The notes beneath the pieces were generated by a model. It was not told the origin of the DNA. It did not search any database and saw only the letters and a list, made by a program, of their open reading frames with translations. A stretch of 64,000 bases of DNA from JAPLIS01 sp963719415 (GTDB taxonomy: Bacteria > Babelota > Babeliae > Babelales > Vermiphilaceae), in assembly GCA_963719415.1 (NCBI GenBank), contig OY970383.1, positions 434,001 through 498,000 on the forward strand, read 5' to 3'. A program made the translations under genes and the position numbers. This document shows, piece by piece, positions 20,137 to 28,907 of the stretch; positions within the stretch are counted from its first letter, which is position 1, and each line of letters opens with the position of its first letter.

Positions 20137-20451
20137 CGTCAGAGTCTTATTACAACAAAGCCTAAATAAATATCCCCCCCCAAAAGTTTACGGGAAAAAA
20201 GTTTATGTATGTGGTGCCCTTCTGGGCACCACATACAAGCCTGTCAACAATAATAGATTTTGCCTGTTGCGTTAGACCGGGGTATGATTGCGGGGTATAA
20301 ATCGGCGGCCCCAAAAAATTTGGGAAGTTTTTAAATATGCCCTACTATAGTTACTCATAAAAAAACGAGAACATTTAGCCGACCCCCTATTCCGAAATCG
20401 GTAAAAATAAAGATAGTAATTTGGTATAAAAAAATTTTTAATAAAGCTCTG
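20137..20451. other. Convergent spacer with a strong hairpin
   Basis: The spacer between atpG (plus) and murA (minus). It contains a perfect 13-bp hairpin at 20207-20236 (GTATGTGGTGCCC, loop TTCT, GGGCACCACATAC) that may terminate either strand, a run of eight C at 20174-20181, and locally G/C-rich text near 20274-20330, unlike the AT-rich surroundings. No gene is seen. Confidence 0.6.
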
Positions 20452-21798
20452 TTATAGCGACAATTTATGCGCTTGCGCATCAACACCTGTATCAACAAAA
20501 GCAATGTCACCCATCTTGCCTGTTTTTTTAACCGTTATCGAAGCACCCAATCGAATTAATTTCTGATCTAGCGCATCGTAGCCACGATAAAAGTGAGACA
20601 ACCCTGAAACAGAGGTCGTACCACGAGCTACTAGCCCAGCCAATACCAGGGCACACGAAGCTCTAATATCTGATGCTATGACCGATGCTCCAAATAATGT
20701 CTCAACCCCTTTTATTGTAGCCTTGTTATGCTCAACGGAAATAATTGCACCCATTTTTTCTAACTCACGAACATGTAAAAAACGATTTTCAAACACGGTC
20801 TCTTCAATAATACTCACCCCATTGGCAATACATTGAGCGAGCATCATAGGAGCCTGTAAATCAGTAGGAAAGCCAGGAAATGGACCGGTCTTAAAAGAGA
20901 CCGCCTGCGGCTTGTTAGTCGCCTGTAACGTTATCCCATTGCCATCATTGCCAACAATAATAGTATGTCCCATCTCTTCCAACTTTAATAAAAACACATC
21001 AAGCATCCCTGCATTAATGTTTGGTATAAAAATATTCCCGCCGGTAACCGCCGCTGCAAGCAGCAAAGAACCTGCTTCTAAACGATCCGGAATAATGGCA
21101 TGCTCTACCCCCATTAATGCTTCAACGCCTTCTATTTCAATCGTAGCGGGTGCAAGAACGGTAATAGGAGCACCCATTTTTTGCAACACCGCTATAAGAT
21201 CAAACACTTCTGGCTCTAACGCGGCATTAATGATACGGGTCTTCCCGCGGGCTAAAGTAGCTGCCATCATACAATTTTCAGTTGCTCCAACACTTGGATA
21301 TTCGAGTACTATAGTTGTTGCTTGTAACAGATCATCACTCTTTATTTCGGCTTTTAAAAAAGATGCTTCTTGATTAATTGAAACACCCATTTTTACAAAA
21401 TTTTTTAGATGATAGTCAATAGGTCTAGCACCAATAAGATCACCACCAGGCATTGCTATATGCGCGCGCCCAAATCGCGCAAGTAATGGTCCCATAACAA
21501 GAAATGATGCGCGAGTTTTTTTCATGACCGCAGCGCTTACCTGCCAACGGCAAAGACTTGATGTATCAACAAATAATTCATGATTAACTTTATCGAATAT
21601 AATCACTGCTCCTAGTTGCTCTAACAACTCAATCATATGAATAACATCTAAAGATACGGGTACATTCTTTAATATCGATTTTCCATTAGTTAAAATAAGC
21701 GATGCCATAATTACAAGAACAGCATTTTTTGCTCCGGCAAGATACGTTGTTCCCTGTAAATTAAGTGTCTGTTCTACTTCAAAATAGGCATTATCCAT
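20452..21798 (-). CDS. murA: UDP-N-acetylglucosamine 1-carboxyvinyltransferase, Cys-to-Asp active site
   Basis: MurA transfers enolpyruvate from PEP to UDP-GlcNAc, the first committed step of peptidoglycan synthesis. The 448-residue protein has AGAKNAVLVIMASL (the Lys-Asn pair), PGGDLIGARPIDYHL, EYPSVGATENCMMAA and GPFPGFPTDLQAPMM, all family signatures. At the catalytic loop the usual Cys (Cys115 in E. coli, PGGCxIGARP) is Asp120. The same swap in mycobacteria, Chlamydia and Borrelia keeps activity but makes the enzyme insensitive to fosfomycin, so intrinsic resistance is predicted. AGGAAAC lies before the ATG at 21798. The gene stands alone; murG and a PBP are elsewhere in the window. Confidence 0.95.
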   Translation of the reverse strand: MDNAYFEVEQTLNLQGTTYLAGAKNAVLVIMASLILTNGKSILKNVPVSLDVIHMIELLEQLGAVIIFDKVNHELFVDTSSLCRWQVSAAVMKKTRASFLVMGPLLARFGRAHIAMPGGDLIGARPIDYHLKNFVKMGVSINQEASFLKAEIKSDDLLQATTIVLEYPSVGATENCMMAATLARGKTRIINAALEPEVFDLIAVLQKMGAPITVLAPATIEIEGVEALMGVEHAIIPDRLEAGSLLLAAAVTGGNIFIPNINAGMLDVFLLKLEEMGHTIIVGNDGNGITLQATNKPQAVSFKTGPFPGFPTDLQAPMMLAQCIANGVSIIEETVFENRFLHVRELEKMGAIISVEHNKATIKGVETLFGASVIASDIRASCALVLAGLVARGTTSVSGLSHFYRGYDALDQKLIRLGASITVKKTGKMGDIAFVDTGVDAQAHKLSL

Positions 21799-21837
21799 GC
21801 GCGTTTCCTGTGTTCAATAATAATATTCAATAATAAA

Positions 21838-21900
21838 AAATATCCAACAAATAAATATCCAACAAATAAATATCTGACAAGCAAATATTCAACAAGCATC
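21838..21900. repeat. Short degenerate tandem repeat
   Basis: Four imperfect copies of an AAATATCCAACAAAT-like unit of about 15 bases in the spacer between dps and murA. It looks like slippage in AT-rich DNA; no function is evident. Confidence 0.6.
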
Positions 21901-21966
21901 GTAACAGGATAATACATATTTTTATAAATACAAAAAAATATTTTTCTCGGTTTTTACTCTATTTTT

Positions 21967-22494
21967 TTACTCTAAATGAGCCCGGAGCATCCATGCCATT
22001 TTTTCATGCGCCTCTATAAAATCACCAAGCATATTAATAGTGCCTTCATCTTTTGCTGAAGCCACTGTTTCGCTATATTCTCGAATTAATCGTATGACAA
22101 GCTCATGATCAAGCAACAAAATCGTAATCATTTCTAGGTCAATAGGATTATTGCCCGGTTCTTCCTTAATAGCACTATATTCTTTAAATTCTTCTAAAGT
22201 ACCCAACGAAAATCCACCAAGAGCACGTACCCGCTCAGCCAGACGATCAATCATAGCAAATAGGAGCTCATACTGATCATTAAAAAGCTTGTGCAGAGCG
22301 CCAAAATGCCTGCTGCGTACATTCCAATGAAATTTCAATGTCTTTGTATACAAGCCATATTCGTAAGCCAACAATATGTTAAGTGATTGAACGATATCAG
22401 ACAACGCTTTGCTCTTTATACCTAAATCTACACGTATACTATCTTCTCTATCGGTATCTATGACTTTGCTTCTACTTTTACTGATCGACTTCAT
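21967..22494 (-). CDS. dps: Dps-family ferritin-like DNA-protection protein
   Basis: A 175-residue Dps: a four-helix protein forming a 12-mer that oxidises and stores iron with peroxide. The ferroxidase ligands lie in KFHWNVRSRHFGALHKLF and the following NDQYELL, with the conserved His, Asp and Glu. RLAERVRALGG is also family-typical. The N-terminal 25 residues are basic and polar (MKSISKSRSKVIDTDRE), which in some Dps proteins binds DNA. AGGAATTAGT precedes the ATG at 22494. It lies 168 bases upstream of murA on the same strand and is likely independently expressed under stress. Confidence 0.9.
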   Translation of the reverse strand: MKSISKSRSKVIDTDREDSIRVDLGIKSKALSDIVQSLNILLAYEYGLYTKTLKFHWNVRSRHFGALHKLFNDQYELLFAMIDRLAERVRALGGFSLGTLEEFKEYSAIKEEPGNNPIDLEMITILLLDHELVIRLIREYSETVASAKDEGTINMLGDFIEAHEKMAWMLRAHLE

Positions 22495-22657
22495 ACTAAT
22501 TCCTATTTTTAACCTATTAATTTATATGTATTTATTCCCTATTTTCTACCAAATCTTATTTTTTTTAATCATAAACATATACGACACAATTACCATCTAT
22601 TTTTTTGCACTCTAATTTTTTCCTAATTTTATTTTAAATTTTTAAATCTCTATTTTT

Positions 22658-22685
22658 TTGACAAAAAAAGTTTGTTCATTACAAT
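22658..22685 (+). promoter_or_regulatory. Sigma-70 promoter
   Basis: TTGACA at 22658-22663, a 16-base spacer and TACAAT at 22680-22685, about 48 bases before the ATG at 22734. The -35 is perfect. The same arrangement recurs before the two related downstream genes. Confidence 0.8.
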
Positions 22686-22733
22686 AAGACACAATATTAG
22701 ATTATAAAAAAACATTTAAAAATAAAGCAATTT

Positions 22734-25331
22734 ATGAAAAATACACTATGTGCAACTTTAATTTTCGTTCTCTTTGCCATTACCTCAGCATCCACTATGC
22801 ATCCTGCTAATACTCTAGAACAATCTAATCCAGCCCCCCTTCCAAAGTCCCTTGGCCTTAAAAAAAATCCAAAAGCAATACATCGGGTAAGTGCACTATT
22901 AAATGACGATCAACCGCCTTCTCCCGATCAACCGTCCTCCCCTGAACAAAACAATAAAAAAAACTCTAGCAAAAAAAAGCGGCGTAAAATACAACAAAAA
23001 GAAGAAAAAGCTCGGGCAGAAGAAAAAGCTCTAGCAGAAGAAGAAAAACTGAAATTTTTAGCCATTTCAAAACAAAAAAAAGAGCTAAATGTAGAACAAC
23101 AAGCAAATTATTTACTGAATAAAGTTTTTGGAGATAATGGATCTCAACCTACCTCATCACAAAAGCAAGCACAAAGTGATTCGTCCAGCCCAGAAGGACT
23201 AGCTCTAAGTCCAGAAAACGAAGAAGAAATAAGAAAGTTAAAAGAAGACTGTGCGACATTTAAGAAAAAAATTACCAATGAATTGATCGATATAGGTCGT
23301 CAATTGCATGATGCTGCAAACGCATATACCTCTTATCCCACCCCAAAGGGTAAAAAAACTATCCTTAGTTTAAAAGAAGAATTAGAAAAATTAAAAGCGA
23401 TGAACGGTCCTCTTGTAAACGAAAAATCATACGCGGCTCTTATGAGAAAGGCAGAAAAAGCACTATCTACTCCTTTAGCACCTACGTCACCAGACGGCCA
23501 AAGCCTCATCCGCGCCCAAGATATAAAAACACAATCAACAGGTTTAGGAAAACCAGTCTCAACCTTAGCAAGTGAAAGTACGTTATCACCAGAGAAAGAT
23601 ACCAATCTACAAAGTATCATATCGAGCGCAAACAAAATAGTAGAACCCCAACCCCAACCAGAACCAGAACAAACTACTCCATCAATGTCTTCTATAGACC
23701 AAAATTTGCCACCTACTCACCCAGCTTTGCCAGCTGCATTTTTTGATCACCGTGAAGAAAGGGAAAAAGAAATGTCCCGTTTAGTAGAAAGGACCCTCGG
23801 TGTTCTTTCGATAGAAGCCAAACTTGACCTTAACGATCCTGACACCTTAACCCTTTTAGCACGTTTTATAAACGATGCTCCGCAAAAAGAAGGAGAAAGC
23901 GAATATATACGCGTTTTACGATTGTGTCATGATTGGGTCAAAAATGAATTCAACACCCGCATATGGGAAAATACCCCGGCAGAAAAGAAGACAGAAATAA
24001 GGCTTGCAAGACAAAAACAACGACAATTACTAGAAAAACAACAGCTTCAAGAACAAAAACGACAACAAGACGCTGAAGAGAAAGAAAACAAATCAGCGCA
24101 ATTAGTTATTGCCATGCAACAGCTAGAAGCTGAACCAAAAAATTCTCCGAGACATGCTATTTATTTTGAAAAATTCAGAACATTATTCTATGGCAACTAT
24201 AAGCTCGTCGGAACCGATGTTGAAGAACATACATCTTTGCTTAACTCTCTTGTTCGAAAATATAGACTAGAGCATAATGCATGGAAACCAGAACGGGTAA
24301 AACAGAGTTCAGCTACCTACAGAACGCTTCCTAAGCCTAGAAAAAATAAATCTGGACAGGGCAGCAACGGTAACCCTCCTGTCGGACGAAGTAAAGGTAC
24401 TCCTAAAACTACTATCCAAAAGCAAGTCCTAAAAGCTATGATAGAAAAAACTGCACCCAAAAAACCAAAACCTGAACGACTACCGTCAGAACCTCCTATG
24501 ACACCAGCTCAACGAAAACTCTGGTCTAGGGATGTCGAGCAACTAGCACCTCCAGTCCCAGCTCCCTCCCCACTGATTTCTGAGCCCAAGGCGCCTGGCG
24601 AAGATGAAACTAAAGAATTTGCTGCGCTCAACGCGCAAGAAAGTGCGCCAATAGTCACAAAATCTTATAGTATACCATATGGGGATGGCTCTATAAAAAG
24701 AAAAAGGCATGCCGAAAAACACCACTGCCCCAACGATCCTAGATATGAAAAACTCGATCCAAAATATAAACATCCAAATGGTTGCTATGATATTGATGGT
24801 ACAACTCTTTACCCCTGCCATTTATCAAAAGCACAACTTCTGGAAAATATAGGTTATGCCATTCGACATGGTACTCCTTATATTGACAGTGACCTCAGAA
24901 CAAAAATATTAGGACAATTCCCTCCCAATGATACAGGACATCCTATTTACATCCTAGCAGTGACAGAGCAAAACCCCATGACAGGACAAAACAAAATACT
25001 AACAGATTTCTCTATATCTAAACGAACACATACTAGAAAATCTTTGGAATCACAAAATGTACACGAGCAGCATGAACGTGGACTTTTAGCAAAAACATGG
25101 CAGCAAGAAAAACAACGAAAAAGAGAGTTGCGATTGGCAACCCTACAAGAACAAAAAGAGCTGCGGTTGGAAGCACAAAGACAAGAAAAACTGCACCGGG
25201 CTGTGCTGCAGCAGCTACAGCATGAACCGCAAGCCCCGCTACCAGCGCAGGAAGAAACATTTCAGCCGTGGGTACGGGGAGTTGGTCCGCAGGGCAACTT
25301 ACCACCTCTTGACTTCCAGCATTGGGCATGA
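22734..25331 (+). CDS. Large secreted coiled-coil protein, family member 1 (no MYND finger)
   Basis: An 865-residue protein of unknown function and first of three paralogues. MKNTLCATLIFVLFAITSAST is a clear signal peptide. The N-terminal half is charged, Gln/Lys/Glu-rich and coiled-coil-like (residues 80-125). From residue about 450 on it is almost identical to member 2: a helical region (SAQLVIAMQQLEAEPKNSP, LLNSLVRKYRLEHNAWKPER), a basic Pro/Lys linker, then a compact C-terminal domain with KRKRHAEKHHCPNDPRYEK, YDIDGTTLYPCHLSKAQLLE and a Gln/Arg-rich tail. The His-His pair and following pattern also occur in member 3, so this domain is the conserved core. It faintly resembles EndoU/BECR-type nuclease toxins, but I cannot confirm that. 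Unlike the others, it has no MYND finger. Confidence 0.8.
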   Translation: MKNTLCATLIFVLFAITSASTMHPANTLEQSNPAPLPKSLGLKKNPKAIHRVSALLNDDQPPSPDQPSSPEQNNKKNSSKKKRRKIQQKEEKARAEEKALAEEEKLKFLAISKQKKELNVEQQANYLLNKVFGDNGSQPTSSQKQAQSDSSSPEGLALSPENEEEIRKLKEDCATFKKKITNELIDIGRQLHDAANAYTSYPTPKGKKTILSLKEELEKLKAMNGPLVNEKSYAALMRKAEKALSTPLAPTSPDGQSLIRAQDIKTQSTGLGKPVSTLASESTLSPEKDTNLQSIISSANKIVEPQPQPEPEQTTPSMSSIDQNLPPTHPALPAAFFDHREEREKEMSRLVERTLGVLSIEAKLDLNDPDTLTLLARFINDAPQKEGESEYIRVLRLCHDWVKNEFNTRIWENTPAEKKTEIRLARQKQRQLLEKQQLQEQKRQQDAEEKENKSAQLVIAMQQLEAEPKNSPRHAIYFEKFRTLFYGNYKLVGTDVEEHTSLLNSLVRKYRLEHNAWKPERVKQSSATYRTLPKPRKNKSGQGSNGNPPVGRSKGTPKTTIQKQVLKAMIEKTAPKKPKPERLPSEPPMTPAQRKLWSRDVEQLAPPVPAPSPLISEPKAPGEDETKEFAALNAQESAPIVTKSYSIPYGDGSIKRKRHAEKHHCPNDPRYEKLDPKYKHPNGCYDIDGTTLYPCHLSKAQLLENIGYAIRHGTPYIDSDLRTKILGQFPPNDTGHPIYILAVTEQNPMTGQNKILTDFSISKRTHTRKSLESQNVHEQHERGLLAKTWQQEKQRKRELRLATLQEQKELRLEAQRQEKLHRAVLQQLQHEPQAPLPAQEETFQPWVRGVGPQGNLPPLDFQHWA

Positions 25332-25573
25332 CAACCACTAACTAACGCAAGCTCGATCTAAGTAATCAGCATGCTACAGCTTTTTTTGTAAGTTAAATGT
25401 TTTTGTAAGTTAGAATATATGTGTTAGTGGCCCTTATGGGGGGCCACTAATGGAAACTTTTAGTACGCTGCAAAACGAATATCCAACCTATTTTTACCAT
25501 CTTTGCGCGTCAAGCTCTCGTTATTTAATTTTTTATCTTTTTTATTTTTTTTATCATTTTTGACAAAAAAAAC
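24081..25573 (+). repeat. 1.5-kb near-identical direct duplication, copy A
   Basis: The 3' half of member 1, its stop, the palindromic element and the start of the next promoter recur at 27352-28844 at a constant offset of 3271 bases. By eye there are about twenty substitutions and no gaps. The identity crosses from coding into non-coding DNA, so it reflects recent duplication or gene conversion and not only selection. Confidence 0.9.
25343..25523. repeat. 180-bp palindromic element, copy 1
   Basis: The ends are imperfect inverted repeats, TAACGCAAGCTCGA at the left and TCAAGCTCTCGTTA at the right (11 of 14 match). Inside are two TTTTTGTAAGTTA units and a hairpin, TTAGTGGCCC with GGGCCACTAA (25433-25460), which may act as terminator for the upstream gene. 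With the following promoter it fills the 304-base spacer. Related elements lie at 28614, 32300 and 53411. Confidence 0.75.
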
Positions 25574-25587
25574 TAGTTAATTACAAT
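25560..25587 (+). promoter_or_regulatory. Sigma-70 promoter
   Basis: TTGACA at 25560-25565, a 16-base spacer and TACAAT at 25582-25587, about 48 bases before the ATG at 25636. It has the same layout as the promoter of member 1. Confidence 0.8.
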
Positions 25588-25635
25588 AAAAAAAGTGGCC
25601 CTGTTTTATAAAAACTTTTATAATTCGAAAATTTT

Positions 25636-28602
25636 ATGAAAAAAACACAATATGCATTTTTTTTCTGCTTGACCTACATGATTATCTCAATTTTCTCTTT
25701 GCAAGCTGCCAACCAGTCAGAACAAAGGTTAGAAGATGACCGAAACCCTTCAGAACTCAGATCTTTAAATCTTAAACCAAGCAGTATTTCTCTTCCCCCT
25801 TTACCAGAAGCTGAGGCTGATAGATTCCTCGAAATTCCTAAGCCAAAAAAGCCACTAATTCGGCAGCCTAATTATAAACGCGACACACGAAAAAAAGCTT
25901 TTCCCAAAAAAACATCTGAAGAGACCCAACATGCAGTCGAAATGGCAATAGCTTTGCTAAATACAAACCCAACATCACAGGCCAAGCCTAAATCGAGCGC
26001 CCAACCAACCCATGGCCAAGGGTCCGCAACATCAAATAAAAAATCGGAATATGAAGCCGTTCTTAAATGGTTAGCTAGTCTTCACCCTATGGTTATTGCT
26101 GAAATAAAATCTGTGACCCAACAAAAGTGGCCCGAAAATGCAAAAGAACAACAGCTCTACCTAAAAAAAATATATAATGATCGATCAATATTCGATGCCA
26201 ATAGTGACGAACTAAAACGAAAAGACGAACTAAAACGAAAAGATGAAAAAAAAAAAGAAGCTGAAGCTGCATTTTCAAAATTCATAGCTGCAAAAACTGC
26301 ACTTATAGAAAATGCCGAATTATCACAAAACGAAAAAAACTTTACAAACGCTACACTAGCATTGCACTCAACAGACATTGCTACTTTAGATCAAACATCA
26401 CAAGACATCCTTAGATCCATGGGTATAGCACCGGAAATACTACAAGCAACAAAAAATTCTCCGCTAGTCTCTAAAACAGGCTTGACTGAAAAAGGAAAAG
26501 CCTATTTGGCAAAACGCAATGGTCAAAACTTTCAGCCTAGTTTACCTCTCTCTGAAAGCGACTTAACTGAACCACTTAACGGCGAAGACCGCAATAGGGA
26601 TCTAGTAAGTACATCTTTAAACGTACCACAATTGAACAATACCAACTGTCATTCATGCAACGAAAAATTAACATCATTTAAAACATGTTCGAAATGTAAA
26701 AAGGCTTATTATTGCAGTAGAGACTGTCAAGTAAAAGATTGGAAAAACGGACACAAAAAACAATGTTGCAAACAAGAGACACCAAAGTCAGCAGTTCAAG
26801 AAATCGAAAAAACAAAAAGCGAAAAATATGAACAACGACGTTTATTGCGCTTAACACATGCATCTACAAACGAGAGGGCCTTGTTATTATTTTTACCAGA
26901 AAAGCTTCAAGCAGACTTTCAAATACCCGACTTATCCGACCCTGACGTACAAGAATCTTTAGCTGCTTATCAAAGAAAGAACCCTCATCTGACCGATAAC
27001 CAAACTCAAAATCTATGGTTTAAGGAGTATGAAGCCAAAGAAGCTAAAAGAATTATGCACTTACAAAACGACACAATACAGCCCGGCCTTGAGTTAAAAA
27101 AACAAATTGAAAAAATCGAAGAGGGAATATTACGTACTTCAACTCAGAAAATTTCTACTCCTGCCGTTCCTCTCGAAGAATCAGATAGTGAAGAAGACCT
27201 TCTAGAATTACCAGAATGTCTAAACAACCAATCAAATGAGTTGCCAGATAGATCAACTCCTCAACTAATAATAGCGCCACCGCAGCCGAAAACATTACAA
27301 GAAGACCCTTTTGCCGAGACGAAAAAAAAACAACAACAAGATGCTGAAAAAAAAGAAAACAAATCAGCGCAATTAGTTATTGCCATGCAACAGCTAGAAG
27401 CTGAACCAAAAAATTCTCCGAGACATGCTATTTATTTTGAAAAATTCAGAACATTATTCTATGGCAACTATAAGCTCGTCGGAACCGATGTTGAAGAACA
27501 TACATCTTTGCTTAACTCTCTTGTTCGAAAATATAGACTAGAGCATAATGCATGGAAACCAGAACGGGTAAAACAGAGTTCAGCTACCTACAGAACGCTT
27601 CCTAAGCCTAGAAAAAATAAATCTGGACAGGGCAGCAACGGTAACCTTCCTGTTGGACGAAGTAAAGGTGCTCCTAAAACTACTATCCAAAAGCAAGTCC
27701 TAAAAGCTATGATAGAAAAAACTGCACCCAAAAAACCAAAACCTGAACGACTGCCATCAGAACCTCCTATGACACCAGCACAACGAAAACTCTGGTCTAG
27801 GAACGTCGAGCAACTAGCACCTCCAGTCCCAGCTCCCTCCCCACTGATTTCTGAGCCCAAGGCGCCTGGCGAAGATGAAACTAAAGAATTTGCTGCGCTC
27901 AACGCGCAAGAAAGTGCGCCAATAGTCACAAAATCTTATAGTATACCATATGGGGATGGCTCTATAAAAAGAAAAAGGCATGCCGAAAAACACCACTGCC
28001 CCAACGATCCTAGATATGAAAAACTCGATCCAAAATATAAATATCCGAATGGTTGCTATGATATTGATGGTACAACTCTTTACCCCTGCCATTTATCAAA
28101 AGCACAACTTCTGGAAAATATAGGTTATGCCATTCGACATGGTACTCCTTATATTGACAGTGACCTCAGAACAAAAATATTAGGACAATTCCCTCCCAAT
28201 GATACAGGACATCCTATTTACATCTTAGCAGTGACAGAGCAAAACCCCGTGACAGGACAAAACAAAATACTAACAGATTTCTCTATATCTAAACGAATAC
28301 ATACTAGAAAATCTTTGGAATCACAAAATGTACACGAGCAGCATGAACGTGGACTTTTAGCAAAAACATGGCAGCAAGAAAAACAACGAAAAAGAGAGTT
28401 GCGATTGGCAACCCTACAAGAACAAAAAGAGCTGCGGTTGGAAGCACAAAGACAAGAAAAACTGCACCGGGCTGTGCTGCAACAGCTACAGCATGAACCG
28501 CAAGCTCCGCTACCAGCGCAGGAAGAAACATTTCAGCCGTGGGTACGAGGAGTTGGTCCGCAGGGCAACTTACCACCTCTTGACTTCCAGCATTGGGCAT
28601 GA
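25636..28602 (+). CDS. Large secreted MYND-finger protein, family member 2
   Basis: A 988-residue secreted protein. The N-terminus (MKKTQYAFFFCLTYMIISIFSLQAAN) is a signal peptide. A region rich in Lys and Glu follows, with a small duplicated unit ELKRKDELKRKDE near residue 195. Residues about 338-379 form a MYND zinc finger: CHSC, CSKC, YYCSRDCQ, then W, H and C in the right spacing. MYND fingers bind proline-rich peptides and are typical of eukaryotes; in a secreted bacterial protein they suggest contact with host proteins. The C-terminal 430 residues are almost identical to member 1 and related to member 3, including the His-His core domain (KRHAEKHHCPNDPRYEK). Enzyme activity is unknown. 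Confidence 0.82.
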   Translation: MKKTQYAFFFCLTYMIISIFSLQAANQSEQRLEDDRNPSELRSLNLKPSSISLPPLPEAEADRFLEIPKPKKPLIRQPNYKRDTRKKAFPKKTSEETQHAVEMAIALLNTNPTSQAKPKSSAQPTHGQGSATSNKKSEYEAVLKWLASLHPMVIAEIKSVTQQKWPENAKEQQLYLKKIYNDRSIFDANSDELKRKDELKRKDEKKKEAEAAFSKFIAAKTALIENAELSQNEKNFTNATLALHSTDIATLDQTSQDILRSMGIAPEILQATKNSPLVSKTGLTEKGKAYLAKRNGQNFQPSLPLSESDLTEPLNGEDRNRDLVSTSLNVPQLNNTNCHSCNEKLTSFKTCSKCKKAYYCSRDCQVKDWKNGHKKQCCKQETPKSAVQEIEKTKSEKYEQRRLLRLTHASTNERALLLFLPEKLQADFQIPDLSDPDVQESLAAYQRKNPHLTDNQTQNLWFKEYEAKEAKRIMHLQNDTIQPGLELKKQIEKIEEGILRTSTQKISTPAVPLEESDSEEDLLELPECLNNQSNELPDRSTPQLIIAPPQPKTLQEDPFAETKKKQQQDAEKKENKSAQLVIAMQQLEAEPKNSPRHAIYFEKFRTLFYGNYKLVGTDVEEHTSLLNSLVRKYRLEHNAWKPERVKQSSATYRTLPKPRKNKSGQGSNGNLPVGRSKGAPKTTIQKQVLKAMIEKTAPKKPKPERLPSEPPMTPAQRKLWSRNVEQLAPPVPAPSPLISEPKAPGEDETKEFAALNAQESAPIVTKSYSIPYGDGSIKRKRHAEKHHCPNDPRYEKLDPKYKYPNGCYDIDGTTLYPCHLSKAQLLENIGYAIRHGTPYIDSDLRTKILGQFPPNDTGHPIYILAVTEQNPVTGQNKILTDFSISKRIHTRKSLESQNVHEQHERGLLAKTWQQEKQRKRELRLATLQEQKELRLEAQRQEKLHRAVLQQLQHEPQAPLPAQEETFQPWVRGVGPQGNLPPLDFQHWA

Positions 28603-28844
28603 CAACCACTAACTAACGCAAGCTCGATCTAAGTAATCAGCATGCTACAGCTTTTTTTGTAAGTTAAATGTTTTTGTAAGTTAGAATATATGTGTTAGTG
28701 GCCCTTATGGGGGGCCACTAATGGAAACGTTTAGTACGCTGCAAAACGAATATCCAACCTATTTTTACCATCTTTGCGCGTCAAGCTCTCGTTATTTAAT
28801 TTTTTATCTTTTTTATTTTTTTTATCATTTTTGACAAAAAAAAA
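27352..28844 (+). repeat. 1.5-kb near-identical direct duplication, copy B
   Basis: The partner of 24081-25573. The matching starts in the codons for KENKSAQLVIAMQQ and ends in the -35 region of the next promoter. The N-terminal halves of the two genes do not match, so the exchange boundary falls inside the genes. Confidence 0.9.
28614..28794. repeat. 180-bp palindromic element, copy 2
   Basis: A near-identical copy of the 25343 element, with ends TAACGCAAGCTCGA and TCAAGCTCTCGTTA and the same TTAGTGGCCC/GGGCCACTAA hairpin. It belongs to the duplicated block and fills most of the 305-base spacer. Confidence 0.75.
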
Positions 28845-28859
28845 CTTATTAATTACTCT
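28831..28859 (+). promoter_or_regulatory. Sigma-70 promoter
   Basis: TTGACA at 28831-28836, a 17-base spacer and TACTCT at 28854-28859, a weaker -10 than in the two sister promoters. The ATG at 28908 is 48 bases downstream. Confidence 0.65.
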
Positions 28860-28907
28860 TAAGAAAGTAAAATGGTTTATAAAAAACGTTAACTCATAAG
28901 ATAATTC

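Noticed and set aside
20137..20451. A further copy of the palindromic element family
   Set aside because: The hairpin and a TAACGTCAG start recall it, but the end repeats do not match convincingly and the internal order is different.
25033..25338. Minus-strand 101-codon frame, repeated at 28304-28609
   Set aside because: It is antisense to the Gln/Arg-rich tail of the secreted proteins; its conservation follows from the duplication, and its sequence is a hydrophobic shadow.
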